NCBI GenBank assembly: GCA_016711705.1
Contig: JADJSK010000009.1
Span: forward strand, 1-54,607
DNA length: 54,607 bases
Origin: Candidatus Brachybacter algidus
Lineage (GTDB): Bacteria; Bacteroidota; Bacteroidia; Chitinophagales; Saprospiraceae
Direction: 5' to 3'
Positions within the stretch are counted from its first letter, which is position 1, and every line of letters begins with the position of its first letter. Positions 26,680-36,248 of this stretch are shown here, piece by piece. The notes beneath the pieces are model-generated. The model did no database searches, had not been told where the DNA came from, and saw only the letters and a list, made by a program, of their open reading frames with translations. A program made the position numbers and the translations under genes.

Positions 26680-28779
26680 TCACCCAATTTTCGACCAGTC
26701 CTTATTCTTTCTGAACCTTGTACTTAAAAATTCTCGAAGGCCTTTATTTTGTGGCTTTTCTAACTTAGGATCTTCAGTAATGATCTTCATGGCGGCGTCA
26801 TTGGCTGCCTTAAAGATTGCTTGATGTGTCAATAAATTGGCCAATTGAAATTCGTTACTACCACTTTGCTGAGTGCCTTCGATATTCCCAGGACTTCGTA
26901 ATTGCATATCAACTTCTGCGATGGTAAAGCCATTGTCAGTTTCTTCCATTGTTTTTACACGAGTTTTTCCGTCTGCAGAAAGTTTAAATCCTGTCATGAG
27001 AATGCAATAGGATTGATCTGCACCCCGACCGACGCGTCCGCGCAATTGGTGCAATTGGGACAAACCGAATCTGTCTGCATTTTCAATGACCATGACGGAT
27101 GCATTGGGAATATCTACTCCAACTTCAATGACGGTGGTGGCGACAAGGATGTTGGTCTGTTGCTTGACGAAACGTTGCATTTCATGTTCTTTGTCGGCAG
27201 CTTTCATGCGACCATGGACGACGGAGATTTGATATTTCGGTGGTGGAAATGAAATGAATAATCTGTCGTAACCCATTTGAAGATTTTCAAGATCGACTTT
27301 CTCGCTTTCTTCAATTAAAGGGAAGACGACAAATGCCTGACGACCGATGGCTAGTTCCCGGTGCATCAACATTTCCATTTCTGTTCGTTTCATTTCATTA
27401 AAATGAAGTGTTTTGATGGGTTTTCTTCCCGGTGGCAATTCGTCAATAACACTCACATCCAGATCGCCATAGACCGACATGGCAAGCGTCCTTGGGATTG
27501 GAGTTGCCGTCATGACTATGACATGCGGGGGCAGGGGAGTGGCTTTACGCCATAGAGCGGCGCGTTGTTCCACGCCAAATCTATGTTGCTCATCTATGAT
27601 GACGAGACCCAATTGTTTGAAGATCACCGGAGGCTCGATGACGGCATGTGTGCCGATGAGGAGTTGGATGTCGCCTGATTCGAGTCGCTTTAACAAATCA
27701 ACTCTTTCTTTTTTCTTGGTGCTTCCGGTAAGCAATTCGACTTTTAGGCCAAGCGGTTCGATTAGTTTCTTTATAGACCTGAAATGCTGTTGAGCAAGGA
27801 TCTCCAAAGGCGCCATGATACAGACCTGATAACCATTGTCGATGGCGATGAGTGAAGCCATGAGGGCTACAATTGTTTTTCCGCTGCCTACATCACCCTG
27901 CAGCAATCTGTTGAGTTGAAAGCCAGAACCACTGTCGATCCTGATCTCTTTAATGACCCTTTTTTGAGCATTTGTAAGTTCGAACGGCAGATGGTCCTTG
28001 TAAAACGTGTTAAAGTAATGACCGATCTGTCCGAAAACGTAGCCTTTTATGTTATTCTTTCTGTACAATTTCTGGATCATCAGGGAAGCCTGATTTATAA
28101 AGAATTCTTCGAAGATCAGTCTGTCTTTTGCTCTGGTTGCTTCTTCTAGATTCTTCGGAAAATGCATTTGCCTGATAGCATCAATACGTGCAGGAAATTT
28201 ATAATGATTGATCAACGCTTCAGGCAGCATTTCAGGAAATTGATATGGAGTAATGGACTTCATCCAACTTTCCATCAGCCCTCTACGGAACTTCATATCA
28301 AATCCGGCACGATTCAAAGGGTCTGTCGTAGAATAAATAGGCATTAACACTTCTGAAATAGCATCCTGACTTGTATTAGATTCTAGTTCTGGATGCGGCA
28401 AGCTTATTTTGTTATTAAAGACATTGATCTTGCCGTAGATCAGAAATTCTTTTCCAATGGCCAACATGGGTTGGATCCATTTAATGCCCTGAAACCAGAC
28501 GAGTTCCATAAATCCGGATCCATCAGTAACGAAAGCCACGAGCCGACCTTTGGCACTCCCTATAAGATCGAAGTTGGTCACCTTTGCTTTGATCAATACC
28601 CACTCATCTGTTGGTTTGATGTTTTTTATCAAGGTAATATTTGTCTTATCGATGTACCTGAAAGGATATTGAAGGATAAGATCACCCACTGTTGTAACAC
28701 TGAAAGCCTTTTTGAGCAATTCAGCTTTTCTTGGTCCTATTCCTTTTACATATTCTATTGGTTGATCGAGATCAGGCAT
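26680..28779 (-). CDS. recG: ATP-dependent DNA helicase RecG
   Basis: A 699-residue superfamily 2 helicase. The N-terminal OB-fold wedge domain opens with PIEYVKGIGPRKAELLKKAF. Walker A is LLQGDVGSGKTIVALMA, Walker B is IDEQHRFG, motif III is VMTATPIPRTLAM, and the C-terminal motifs are VATTVIEVGVDIPNASVMVI and QLRGRVGRG. The TRG-like tail after motif VI is present. RecG drives branch migration and fork regression in recombinational repair. It is intact and alone on its strand, with low-complexity AT-rich spacers on both sides. Confidence 0.96.
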   Translation of the reverse strand: MPDLDQPIEYVKGIGPRKAELLKKAFSVTTVGDLILQYPFRYIDKTNITLIKNIKPTDEWVLIKAKVTNFDLIGSAKGRLVAFVTDGSGFMELVWFQGIKWIQPMLAIGKEFLIYGKINVFNNKISLPHPELESNTSQDAISEVLMPIYSTTDPLNRAGFDMKFRRGLMESWMKSITPYQFPEMLPEALINHYKFPARIDAIRQMHFPKNLEEATRAKDRLIFEEFFINQASLMIQKLYRKNNIKGYVFGQIGHYFNTFYKDHLPFELTNAQKRVIKEIRIDSGSGFQLNRLLQGDVGSGKTIVALMASLIAIDNGYQVCIMAPLEILAQQHFRSIKKLIEPLGLKVELLTGSTKKKERVDLLKRLESGDIQLLIGTHAVIEPPVIFKQLGLVIIDEQHRFGVEQRAALWRKATPLPPHVIVMTATPIPRTLAMSVYGDLDVSVIDELPPGRKPIKTLHFNEMKRTEMEMLMHRELAIGRQAFVVFPLIEESEKVDLENLQMGYDRLFISFPPPKYQISVVHGRMKAADKEHEMQRFVKQQTNILVATTVIEVGVDIPNASVMVIENADRFGLSQLHQLRGRVGRGADQSYCILMTGFKLSADGKTRVKTMEETDNGFTIAEVDMQLRSPGNIEGTQQSGSNEFQLANLLTHQAIFKAANDAAMKIITEDPKLEKPQNKGLREFLSTRFRKNKDWSKIG

Positions 28780-28867
28780 TTGAGGAATGGTAAATTATAA
28801 ATTACAAATTACAAATGGTAAATGATAAATTATTCTTTATGAGTAATTAATGACAAAGCTAAAAAAA

Positions 28868-28898
28868 AATAGGTGACCATTTTATTTGACCACCTATT
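28868..28898 (-). terminator. Terminator downstream of katG
   Basis: AATAGGTG (28868-28875) pairs with CACCTATT (28891-28898). On the minus strand the hairpin is followed by a U-run (A-run at 28861-28869 on the plus strand). It lies 24 bases after the katG stop. Confidence 0.75.
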
Positions 28899-28921
28899 AA
28901 TTATCATTACTTCGACGAAAA

Positions 28922-31195
28922 TTATTTCAAATCAAAGCGGTCAGCATTCATGACCTTCGTCCATGCAGCAACAAAGTCGGAAACAAATTTATCTCCAACA
29001 TCGGCACTTGCATAAACTTCAGAGAATGCTCTCAATTCTGAACTTGAACCAAATACAAGGTCTGCTCTGGTCGCTGTCCATTTCAAGTCGCCATTATATC
29101 TGCCTCTTCCTTCAAATAATTCCTGATCATTTGAAGCAGCTTTCCATGTCGTGTCCATGTCAAGCAAATTGACAAAAAAGTCATTGCTTAATACGCCCTT
29201 TCTTTCAGTAAGAGCTCCGTGAGAAGATTGGTCAAAGTTGTTGCCCAATACTCGCAGCCCACCAACCAGAACTGTCAATTCAGGTCCGGTAAGATCTAAA
29301 AGTTGTGCTTTATCTATCAACATCGCTTCAGTAGCTACCGGATAATTGCTTAATTTATAGTTTCTGAATCCATCGGCTAATGGCTCCATGTAAGAGAAGG
29401 ATTCAACATCAGTTTGTTCCTGACTAGCATCCATTCTTCCTGGAGTAAATGCAACACTCTTGTCATGTCCACCTTGTTTTGCTGCTTTCTCTACTGCTGC
29501 ATTTCCAGCTAAGACAATCAAGTCAGCCAGTGAGATTTTCTTGCCATTACCTGAACCATTAAATTCTCCTTGTATTTTTTCAAGAGTATCTAATACCTTA
29601 GAAATTGGGCCTGAAGAGTTGATTTTCCAATATTTTTGAGGCGCAAGACGAATCCTGGCTCCATTGGCACCACCTCTTTTGTCTGAACTTCTGAAAGTAG
29701 ATGCAGAAGCCCATGCTGTAGAAATAAGCTCTGAAACAGTCAAACCTGAAGCATGTATTTTGTCTTTTAATGCCGCTATGTCAGCTTCATTCACAAGCTC
29801 ATGATCTACTGCAGGAATTGGATCTTGCCATATTAGTACTTCAGAAGGTACTTCAGGGCCAATATATCTTTCTCGTGGACCCATATCACGATGTGTGAGT
29901 TTAAACCATGCGCGTGCAAAAGCATCAGCAAATTGAACCGGGTTTTCCAAAAATCTTCTGGATATTTTTTCATATGCCGGATCTAATCTTAAAGATAGAT
30001 CCGTCGTTAGCATTGTAGCACGTTGCTTTTTGTCTTTATCAAAAGCATCCGGGATGATCTCCTCACCACTTTTAGCGACCCATTGATGTGCACCTGCAGG
30101 GCTTTTTGTTAATTCCCATTCATTTCCAAATAGAATTTCGAAGAAATCATTACTCCATTTTGTCGGTGTGGTAGTCCAAGTTACTTCAAGACCGCTTGTG
30201 ATAGCGTCACGCCCGGAGCCACTGCCAAAACTACTATTCCATCCTAATCCTTGTGATTCAATAGTCTGAGCTTCCGGTTCCTTGCCAACGTGATCAGCTG
30301 AAGCTGCCCCGTGAGTTTTTCCGAATGAGTGACCCCCAGCGATGAGCGCTACCGTCTCTTCATCATCCATGGCCATTCTTTTGAACGTATCTCTTATGTC
30401 CTTCGCTGCAGCTATTGGGTCCGGATTGCCATCGGGACCTTCCGGATTCACATATATAAGACCCATCTGAACTGCGCCCAATGGTTTTTCTAAGTCACGA
30501 CTGTGAATTTGTCCATCGGCATTGTCGTCTGATGAAACAACTCCGTGAGCTTTATCCACTCCATCAGAGCCATGTGCATATCTGTCATCACCTCCTAACC
30601 AGGTCGTTTCAGATCCCCAATATACATCTTCATTTGGCTCCCATACATCAGCTCTTCCTCCGGCAAAACCGAAAGTTTTGAAGCCCATGCTTTCAAGAGC
30701 AACGTTACCTGCAAGAACCAAGAGATCAGCCCAGGAAATTTTGTCGCCATATTTTTGTTTGATTGGCCAAAGTAGACGTCTTGCTTTATCCAAGCTGACA
30801 TTATCGGGCCAACTATTAAGTGGTGCAAATCGCTGTTGACCTTGACCTGCACCGCCACGTCCATCAAATACTCTGTAGGTTCCGGCACTATGCCAAGCCA
30901 TTCGTACAAATAACGGTCCATAATGCCCAAAATCTGCTGGCCACCAATCCTTACTGTCAGTCATCAGTGCATTCAAATCTTTTTTCAGGCCTTCATAATC
31001 CAGGCTTTTGAAAGCCTCTGCATAGTTGAAGTCTTCGCCCATCGGGTTAGATTTAGATGAATGCTGTCGTAGAATGTTGATCTTTAATTGGTTTGGCCAC
31101 CAATCACGAGTGTGTGTTCCCCCGCCACCGACATTGTTTTTTTCTTTAGTAGCAAGATATGGGCACTTGCTTGAATCGTTAGAATTATTGTCCAT
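28922..31195 (-). CDS. katG: Catalase-peroxidase KatG
   Basis: A 757-residue bifunctional haem enzyme made of two peroxidase-like halves. The N-terminal active site LFVRMAWHSAGTYR gives the distal R98-W101-H102 triad; W101, the Tyr in GLIYVNPEGP and a downstream Met form the family's covalent adduct. GGHSFGKTHG holds the proximal haem His. The degenerate C-terminal half starts near residue 440 (GPRERYIGPEVP) and keeps the fold. It removes hydrogen peroxide in the cytosol. With the monofunctional catalase reduced to a stub at 16366-16574, KatG is the only catalase visible in the window. It has its own terminator. Confidence 0.97.
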   Translation of the reverse strand: MDNNSNDSSKCPYLATKEKNNVGGGGTHTRDWWPNQLKINILRQHSSKSNPMGEDFNYAEAFKSLDYEGLKKDLNALMTDSKDWWPADFGHYGPLFVRMAWHSAGTYRVFDGRGGAGQGQQRFAPLNSWPDNVSLDKARRLLWPIKQKYGDKISWADLLVLAGNVALESMGFKTFGFAGGRADVWEPNEDVYWGSETTWLGGDDRYAHGSDGVDKAHGVVSSDDNADGQIHSRDLEKPLGAVQMGLIYVNPEGPDGNPDPIAAAKDIRDTFKRMAMDDEETVALIAGGHSFGKTHGAASADHVGKEPEAQTIESQGLGWNSSFGSGSGRDAITSGLEVTWTTTPTKWSNDFFEILFGNEWELTKSPAGAHQWVAKSGEEIIPDAFDKDKKQRATMLTTDLSLRLDPAYEKISRRFLENPVQFADAFARAWFKLTHRDMGPRERYIGPEVPSEVLIWQDPIPAVDHELVNEADIAALKDKIHASGLTVSELISTAWASASTFRSSDKRGGANGARIRLAPQKYWKINSSGPISKVLDTLEKIQGEFNGSGNGKKISLADLIVLAGNAAVEKAAKQGGHDKSVAFTPGRMDASQEQTDVESFSYMEPLADGFRNYKLSNYPVATEAMLIDKAQLLDLTGPELTVLVGGLRVLGNNFDQSSHGALTERKGVLSNDFFVNLLDMDTTWKAASNDQELFEGRGRYNGDLKWTATRADLVFGSSSELRAFSEVYASADVGDKFVSDFVAAWTKVMNADRFDLK

Positions 31196-31257
31196 TATAT
31201 TTTGTAAATTATTTTTTATATTCAGGTAACGCTAAGATCAAAAAACTGTTCAAATAG

Positions 31258-31329
31258 AGTATAATAGTATAATAGTATGATAGTACGATAGTATAATAGT
31301 ATAATAGTATAATAGTATGATAGTATTAT
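31258..31329. repeat. 8-bp tandem repeat (AGTATAAT), about nine copies
   Basis: Nine consecutive octamers from 31258, mostly AGTATAAT, with variants AGTATGAT, AGTACGAT and AGTATTAT. The array lies between the divergent katG (start 31195) and metK (start 31528) genes, in the katG promoter region. TATAAT-like words in each unit are a by-product of the repeat and not evidence of promoters, since Bacteroidota use another consensus. Confidence 0.9.
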
Positions 31330-31494
31330 AGTAATGGAGTATTTGGGTTAACTATAATAATCTGCTTTTTCTTGAAATCTCTGGTTTTGTTTTTATTACA
31401 TGGACACCGATTAACTATTACACTGGTTAACTCTAATACTGACATACTGAAATACTGAAAGCCTCATATCCTTTTAATCTATTTATATTTTTAT

Positions 31495-31502
31495 TACCTT
31501 TG
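31495..31502 (+). promoter_or_regulatory. Possible -7 promoter element upstream of metK
   Basis: TACCTTTG matches the Bacteroidota -7 consensus TAnnTTTG and ends 25 bases before the metK start, a usual distance. No clear -33 TTTG is seen about 20 bases further upstream. Confidence 0.45.
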
Positions 31503-31527
31503 CCGCTCAAATTAAAAAAACAACTAT

Positions 31528-32784
31528 ATGTCATATTTATTCACTTCAGAATCAGTTTCAGAAGGACATCCGGATAAGGTAGCAGATCAAATATCTGACG
31601 CGCTTATCGATCATTTTTTAGCATACGACAAAAACAGTAAGGTCGCTTGTGAAACGTTGGTAACTACAGGGCAAGTGGTTTTGGCAGGTGAAGTTAAGTC
31701 TGATGCATATCTTGATGTTCAAGAGATCGCTAGAGAAGTGATAAGAAAGATCGGATACACGAAGAGTGAGTATATGTTTGAGGCAAATTCTTGCGGAATA
31801 TTCTCTGCGATTCATGAGCAATCTCCTGATATCAATCAAGGTGTGGAAAGAAAAAGTCCAGAAGAACAAGGTGCCGGCGATCAAGGTATGATGTTTGGAT
31901 ATGCAACCAATGAAACAAGCAATTATATGCCTTTGGCATTGGATCTTGCACACAAATTACTTGAAGAGCTAGCTGTAATCAGACGTGAAAATAAGGAAAT
32001 TACTTACCTAAGGCCTGATGCCAAAAGTCAGGTGACGATAGAGTATGATGACAATAATAAGCCACTAAGGATAGAGACTATCGTAATATCAACACAACAT
32101 GATGGTTTCGATGATAATGATGAGGCGATGCTTGCAAAGATCAAAGCTGACATCATTGCTGTCCTTATCCCAAGAGTTAAAAATCAATTAAGTACTGAAA
32201 TTCAGGCTTTATTTAATGACGATATTATTTACCACATTAACCCAACAGGAAAATTCGTAATTGGCGGACCTCATGGTGATACCGGGCTTACTGGTAGAAA
32301 GATCATCGTAGATACTTATGGTGGTAAAGGAGCGCATGGTGGTGGGGCTTTTTCTGGTAAAGATCCATCTAAAGTGGATCGAAGTGCAGCATATGCTACA
32401 CGTCATATTGCCAAAAATATGGTGGCTGCCGGGCTTTGCGATGAAGTATTAGTTCAGGTTTCTTATGCTATCGGTGTAGCAAAGCCTTGTGGAGTATATG
32501 TGAATACTTACGGCACAGCTAAGATAGATATGACAGATGGCGAGATCGCTAAAAAAATCGAGGAGGTATTTGACTTACGTCCATATGCAATCGAACAAAG
32601 ATTGAAATTAAGAAATCCTATTTATAGCGAAACTGCTTCATATGGTCATATGGGCCGTGAAAACCAGATAGTAACAAAAACTTTCAATAAAGGACGAAAA
32701 AATGAACTTTCAATGGAAGTTGAATTGTTTACTTGGGAGAAACTTGATTTTGTAGATAAAATAAAGTCGACTTTCGGTCTGTAA
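31528..32784 (+). CDS. metK: S-adenosylmethionine synthetase
   Basis: A 418-residue enzyme that makes S-adenosylmethionine from methionine and ATP. It opens with FTSESVSEGHPDKVADQISD (methionine and ATP binding). It holds EEQGAGDQGMMFGYA (the GAGDQG signature), HINPTGKFVIGGPHGDTG, and the GGGAFSGKD P-loop-like motif followed by DRSAAYATRHIAK. All three repeated domains are present and the length is normal. It is cytosolic and probably tetrameric. I see no SAM-binding riboswitch in the 330 bases upstream, only the tandem repeat and a possible promoter box. Confidence 0.97.
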   Translation: MSYLFTSESVSEGHPDKVADQISDALIDHFLAYDKNSKVACETLVTTGQVVLAGEVKSDAYLDVQEIAREVIRKIGYTKSEYMFEANSCGIFSAIHEQSPDINQGVERKSPEEQGAGDQGMMFGYATNETSNYMPLALDLAHKLLEELAVIRRENKEITYLRPDAKSQVTIEYDDNNKPLRIETIVISTQHDGFDDNDEAMLAKIKADIIAVLIPRVKNQLSTEIQALFNDDIIYHINPTGKFVIGGPHGDTGLTGRKIIVDTYGGKGAHGGGAFSGKDPSKVDRSAAYATRHIAKNMVAAGLCDEVLVQVSYAIGVAKPCGVYVNTYGTAKIDMTDGEIAKKIEEVFDLRPYAIEQRLKLRNPIYSETASYGHMGRENQIVTKTFNKGRKNELSMEVELFTWEKLDFVDKIKSTFGL

Positions 32785-32906
32785 GCTTTGCCCGCGGACA
32801 TTCTACCAATAATGCATCTATTTAGAAACTTATTCATTAAGTGCTGAATAGATGCATTTTTTAACATATCAATTTGATAAAAAGCCTGACAAAATTCATT
32901 CAAAAC

Positions 32907-33992
32907 ATGTCATCAACTAATATGGCTTTTAGGTTGACGACGCTCGAAGATGATGGAAGAGAAATCTATGTTTCGGGTTCGTTTAATAACTGGGATCCTA
33001 CAGATCCCAGATATCGTATGAAAAAAATCGCTGAGGGCAAATACGAGTTGAAAGTAAGTTTGCCTTCCGAAATTTCCTATCCAATAGAATATAAATATGC
33101 TAAAGGTAACTGGGAGAACGAAGAAATAACTCGTACCGGACAAAAAACAAAAAACCGCACTCTAACCAAACGGGTGAGAAGCGTTTCAGATAAAGTCGCC
33201 AGATTCAGATATAATGGAAATTCCGATTACAATCGTTTTCTTCCAATTATAGAAAAAGTCAATGATTTTTTATTTCCATCCCTACCTTCCAGAAGAGCAA
33301 TTCAAGTATTATTGCCTTATAATTATTACATTAATCCGGATAAAAGATATAAGGTCTTATATTTAAATGATGGACAAAATCTTTGGGATAAATCAGCCCC
33401 TTTTGGGAATTGGAGCCTTGACCAAAAGATTGCCCAATTATCTGCAGGCGGTAAAAATAATGTTATTGTTGTTGCTATAGATCACGGTGGTCAGGAACGA
33501 ATAAAGGAATTTACACCGATAAATGGGACACGGGTCGGAAAGGCCGATGGTCAAAAGTATCTTCGCGATATAGTGAATTGTGTCAAGCCTTATATTGACA
33601 GTAAATACAGAACGTTGCCGCAAAGGGAAAATACCGGAATTGGCGGTTCGTCCATGGGGGGGCTTATTTCTATCTATGCCGGAATAATGTTCCCTGATAT
33701 TTTCGGAAAATTAATGATCTTCAGTCCTTCATTATGGATCATTCAGAATTCGCATATTGAGACTCTCAGATTTTTCACACCCTTTCACACTAAGATTTAT
33801 TTATATGCAGGTGGTAAGGAAAGCGCATCCATGCTTCCTTCTATGCGCCGATTGAAGCATAATCTAGAAGCTCAAGATTTCTTTCAAAAAGTGATCGACG
33901 TCAAACTTACCATCGATCCAAAAGGTCGTCATACAGAAACAAAATGGGGGAAAGAAGTGGTTTCGGCTGTCACTTGGCTTTTTTATAGTTGA
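32907..33992 (+). CDS. Esterase (alpha/beta hydrolase) with N-terminal starch-binding-like domain
   Basis: Residues about 5-80 from this start form a CBM48/20-like immunoglobulin fold: AFRLTTLEDDGREIYVSGSF then NNWDP and YPIEYKYAKGNWENEE. The rest is a Fes/YieL-type esterase with VLYLNDGQNLWD, the nucleophile elbow GIGGSSMGGL, and a late His in DPKGRHTETKW. It may hydrolyse acyl esters on a glycan or siderophore. There is no signal peptide, so it appears cytosolic. An upstream ATG at 32874 is in frame, but the shorter start begins right at the conserved fold. It is 122 bases after metK on the same strand; whether co-transcribed is unclear. Confidence 0.78.
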   Translation: MSSTNMAFRLTTLEDDGREIYVSGSFNNWDPTDPRYRMKKIAEGKYELKVSLPSEISYPIEYKYAKGNWENEEITRTGQKTKNRTLTKRVRSVSDKVARFRYNGNSDYNRFLPIIEKVNDFLFPSLPSRRAIQVLLPYNYYINPDKRYKVLYLNDGQNLWDKSAPFGNWSLDQKIAQLSAGGKNNVIVVAIDHGGQERIKEFTPINGTRVGKADGQKYLRDIVNCVKPYIDSKYRTLPQRENTGIGGSSMGGLISIYAGIMFPDIFGKLMIFSPSLWIIQNSHIETLRFFTPFHTKIYLYAGGKESASMLPSMRRLKHNLEAQDFFQKVIDVKLTIDPKGRHTETKWGKEVVSAVTWLFYS

Positions 33993-34535
33993 TTTTAAGA
34001 ATCATATCAATTTCAGATTTTTTAACCTATGGCTAAAGTCAAAGGCAATGGAATAATATTCAGTTGAATTTACTCTATATATTAAGAGTTCTTCAATTCT
34101 AGCTATAAACATCATGCTTCGCGTTCAATTGTCTCCATCTTTAGATGGTGGCTAATAAGAGCCTACTATTACCCTTTTTCAAAGAATAAAAAGTTATTAA
34201 AAGCAAATTAATGCTTGTAATATATTATCAATCAGATATATATAAATAGTCATTTAATAATTTAGTTGAAGCTGATCGCTTTCTTATAGCTTGCTTTTTC
34301 AATATTTTGCTTCTCATTGTCCCCTTAATATTGATTTCTTACTCATGTTGCTCTGCTATTGTGCTCCTGATGCTCAATTCTTAACAAATTCTATATTTTC
34401 TGGCTTTTAACCGACTGGATTTCGGTTCTTTATAGGGCTTTAATTGTTAAACTCCCACAATTTACCACTACCTTTATGATTTAACTATATCGTAATCTTA
34501 TAATTAAACTTCATACTTAGATCACTGTTTTACAC

Positions 34536-34543
34536 TATCTTTG
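34536..34543 (+). promoter_or_regulatory. Possible -7 promoter element for the dcw cluster
   Basis: TATCTTTG fits the Bacteroidota TAnnTTTG box. It would start a transcript about 190 bases before mraZ, upstream of the putative MraZ-binding repeats. There is no clear -33 element, so this is tentative. Confidence 0.4.
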
Positions 34544-34656
34544 ATATAGATATAATTAAAATATGTTAATGTGTAATCAAAATAGTGACATTGTAGCATC
34601 TTCTTGTTGATATTCATATATGAAAAACAATAATTTGTATAATATTTGAAAATATT

Positions 34657-34683
34657 TGGGGGAATATGTGGAATAAAGTGGGA
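34657..34683 (+). promoter_or_regulatory. Putative MraZ operator (TGGG-type repeats)
   Basis: TGGGG (34657), TGTGG (34667) and TGGGA (34679) are spaced 10 and 12 bases apart, 56-82 bases upstream of mraZ. MraZ is known in other bacteria to repress its own cluster by binding direct TGGG-type repeats with about 10-base period. The match here is imperfect in the middle repeat. Confidence 0.45.
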
Positions 34684-34738
34684 GGAAGGTATATTTTTGA
34701 GGCATTAGAACAGTAAATGATTTGTTAGAACCTAATTG

Positions 34739-35210
34739 ATGCACCAACTTTACGGAGAATACGAATGTAGCGTCGATGATAAAGGAAGGATTAAACTACC
34801 TTCTGCTTTGCTTCGAAACGTGGGTGGAAACCCGCCGTATAAGTTTTTTGTCAACCGTGGTTTTGAAAAATGTTTAATGTTATATCCCGAGAAAGTTTGG
34901 GATAGAATAGTAGATAAGGTAAATAACCTCAACTCTTTCGTAACAGAGGAACGAAACTTTATCCGTTATTTTTTTTAGAGGACTTAGAGATGTAGCTACA
35001 GATTCAGCTGAGCGCATTCTTCTGCCAAAGCCTCTTTTGGAATTCGCGGGTATCACAAAGGAAGTTGTTCTGTTTGGTTACATGGATCGTGTCGAGATCT
35101 GGGACAAGGCTACTTATTATGAGTGGGCTGATATGGAACCGGATAATTTTGCGCAATTGTCTGATCGACTTTTAGGCAATCGGGACGAATTCTCAGTAGA
35201 ACAAGAATAG
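34739..35210 (+). pseudogene. mraZ: MraZ division/cell wall cluster regulator, frameshifted in a T8 run
   Basis: The first frame gives MHQLYGEYECSVDDKGRIKL and ends at a stop in CGTTATTTTTTTTAG (about 34965-34978). With seven T instead of eight it continues YFFRGLRDVATDSAERILLP and finishes at 35210, 2 bases before rsmH. The whole is a normal MraZ with two AbrB-like (MraZ) repeats, each with the D-x-x-(G/A)-R core. MraZ binds DNA and represses the dcw cluster. The start ATG at 34739 is preferred over the TTG just before it. The lesion lies in a homopolymer, so a sequencing indel is likely. Confidence 0.85.
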
Positions 35211-35212
35211 AT

Positions 35213-36118
35213 ATGGATGTTTATCATCTTCCGGTGCTCTTGGAGGAAACCATTGAAGCATTAAACATAAATCCTTCGGGTATATATGTTGATGTTACTT
35301 TTGGTGGTGGAGGACATAGTAGGGCAATTCTGGAGAAGCTTGATGAAAATGGCCGCATATATGTGCTGGATCAGGATCTGGAAGCAGTTCAGAATGTGTC
35401 GGAAGATGAAAGAATGATCTTCATCCATAGCAATTTTAGACACCTAAAGAGAATGTTAAGAGTGGAAGGAGTTACTCAGGTCGATGGCATTTTAGCGGAT
35501 ATCGGAGTTTCTTCACACCAGTTTGACAAAGGCGAAAGAGGGTTTTCATTCAGATTTCAGGGTGACCTGGATATGAGGATGAATCAGGCTCAAAAGCTCA
35601 CAGCTGCTGATGTTGTAATGACTTATAGCGAAGACGAGCTTACTGATCTTTTTCAAAATCTTGGTGAAGTCCGAAATACAAAAACACTAGTAAAGTGTAT
35701 TTGCGAAGGGCGGCTCAAAATGAAGATCAAAACCATTGAGGAATTTATTCACTGTATAGAATCTGTGATAAAAGGCAATAGAGCCAAATATCTGGCTCAG
35801 GTTTTTCAGGCACTTAGAATCGAAGTGAATGATGAACTAACGGCCCTGGAGGAAATGCTTAATGATGCCTACGACATTTTAAAAGAGAACGGAACACTTG
35901 CTGTCATTAGCTTTCATTCGTTGGAAGATAGGATTGTAAAGAACTTTTTTAAAACAGGCAATGTAGAGGGTGAGTTGGAAAAAGATGATTACGGTAATAT
36001 TTACAGACCGTTTACGATCATAACAAAAAAGCCAATAGAAGCTTCGCAAGCGGAATTAAAGATCAATAGCAGAGCACGTAGTGCTAAACTTAGAGTAGCG
36101 AGAAAGTCTGAAGAGTAA
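35213..36118 (+). CDS. rsmH: 16S rRNA (cytosine(1402)-N(4))-methyltransferase
   Basis: A 301-residue SAM-dependent methyltransferase (MraW). The SAM site is DVTFGGGGHSRAILEKL; ILADIGVSSHQFD and GFSFRFQGDLDMRMN are family hallmarks, and the end has AVISFHSLEDRIVKNFFK followed by SRARSAKLRVARK. It methylates C1402 in the 30S P site. It begins 2 bases after mraZ and is intact. Confidence 0.97.
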   Translation: MDVYHLPVLLEETIEALNINPSGIYVDVTFGGGGHSRAILEKLDENGRIYVLDQDLEAVQNVSEDERMIFIHSNFRHLKRMLRVEGVTQVDGILADIGVSSHQFDKGERGFSFRFQGDLDMRMNQAQKLTAADVVMTYSEDELTDLFQNLGEVRNTKTLVKCICEGRLKMKIKTIEEFIHCIESVIKGNRAKYLAQVFQALRIEVNDELTALEEMLNDAYDILKENGTLAVISFHSLEDRIVKNFFKTGNVEGELEKDDYGNIYRPFTIITKKPIEASQAELKINSRARSAKLRVARKSEE

Positions 36119-36248
36119 ATTTTACCTGAAGATAGTGGAAGTCACAAAGTACCGGGACACAAAGGACTAAGAAAACATTTTTTTATATTTTTTAAAGCAG
36201 GCTTTTCTGCTTTAGGGACTAAGGTCTCAAAACTAGAAACTACAAACG

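Larger units (their letters stand above)
33993..34738. other. Long leader region of the dcw cluster, no gene
   Basis: These 746 bases are AT-rich and hold no convincing protein or tRNA. Near the right end are a TATCTTTG promoter-like box (34536-34543) and three TGG(G)-type repeats (34657-34683), listed separately. Confidence 0.5.

Noticed and set aside
28922..31195. Several long open frames antisense to katG and recG
   Set aside because: They lack recognisable protein features and mirror the codon bias of the real genes; they are shadows.
31258..31329. Multiple sigma-70 -10 boxes (TATAAT)
   Set aside because: The words arise from the octamer repeat, and Bacteroidota primary sigma factors use a different consensus.
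31196..31527. SAM riboswitch upstream of metK
   Set aside because: I could not find the conserved stems of known SAM riboswitch classes; only a tandem repeat and a promoter-like box are present.
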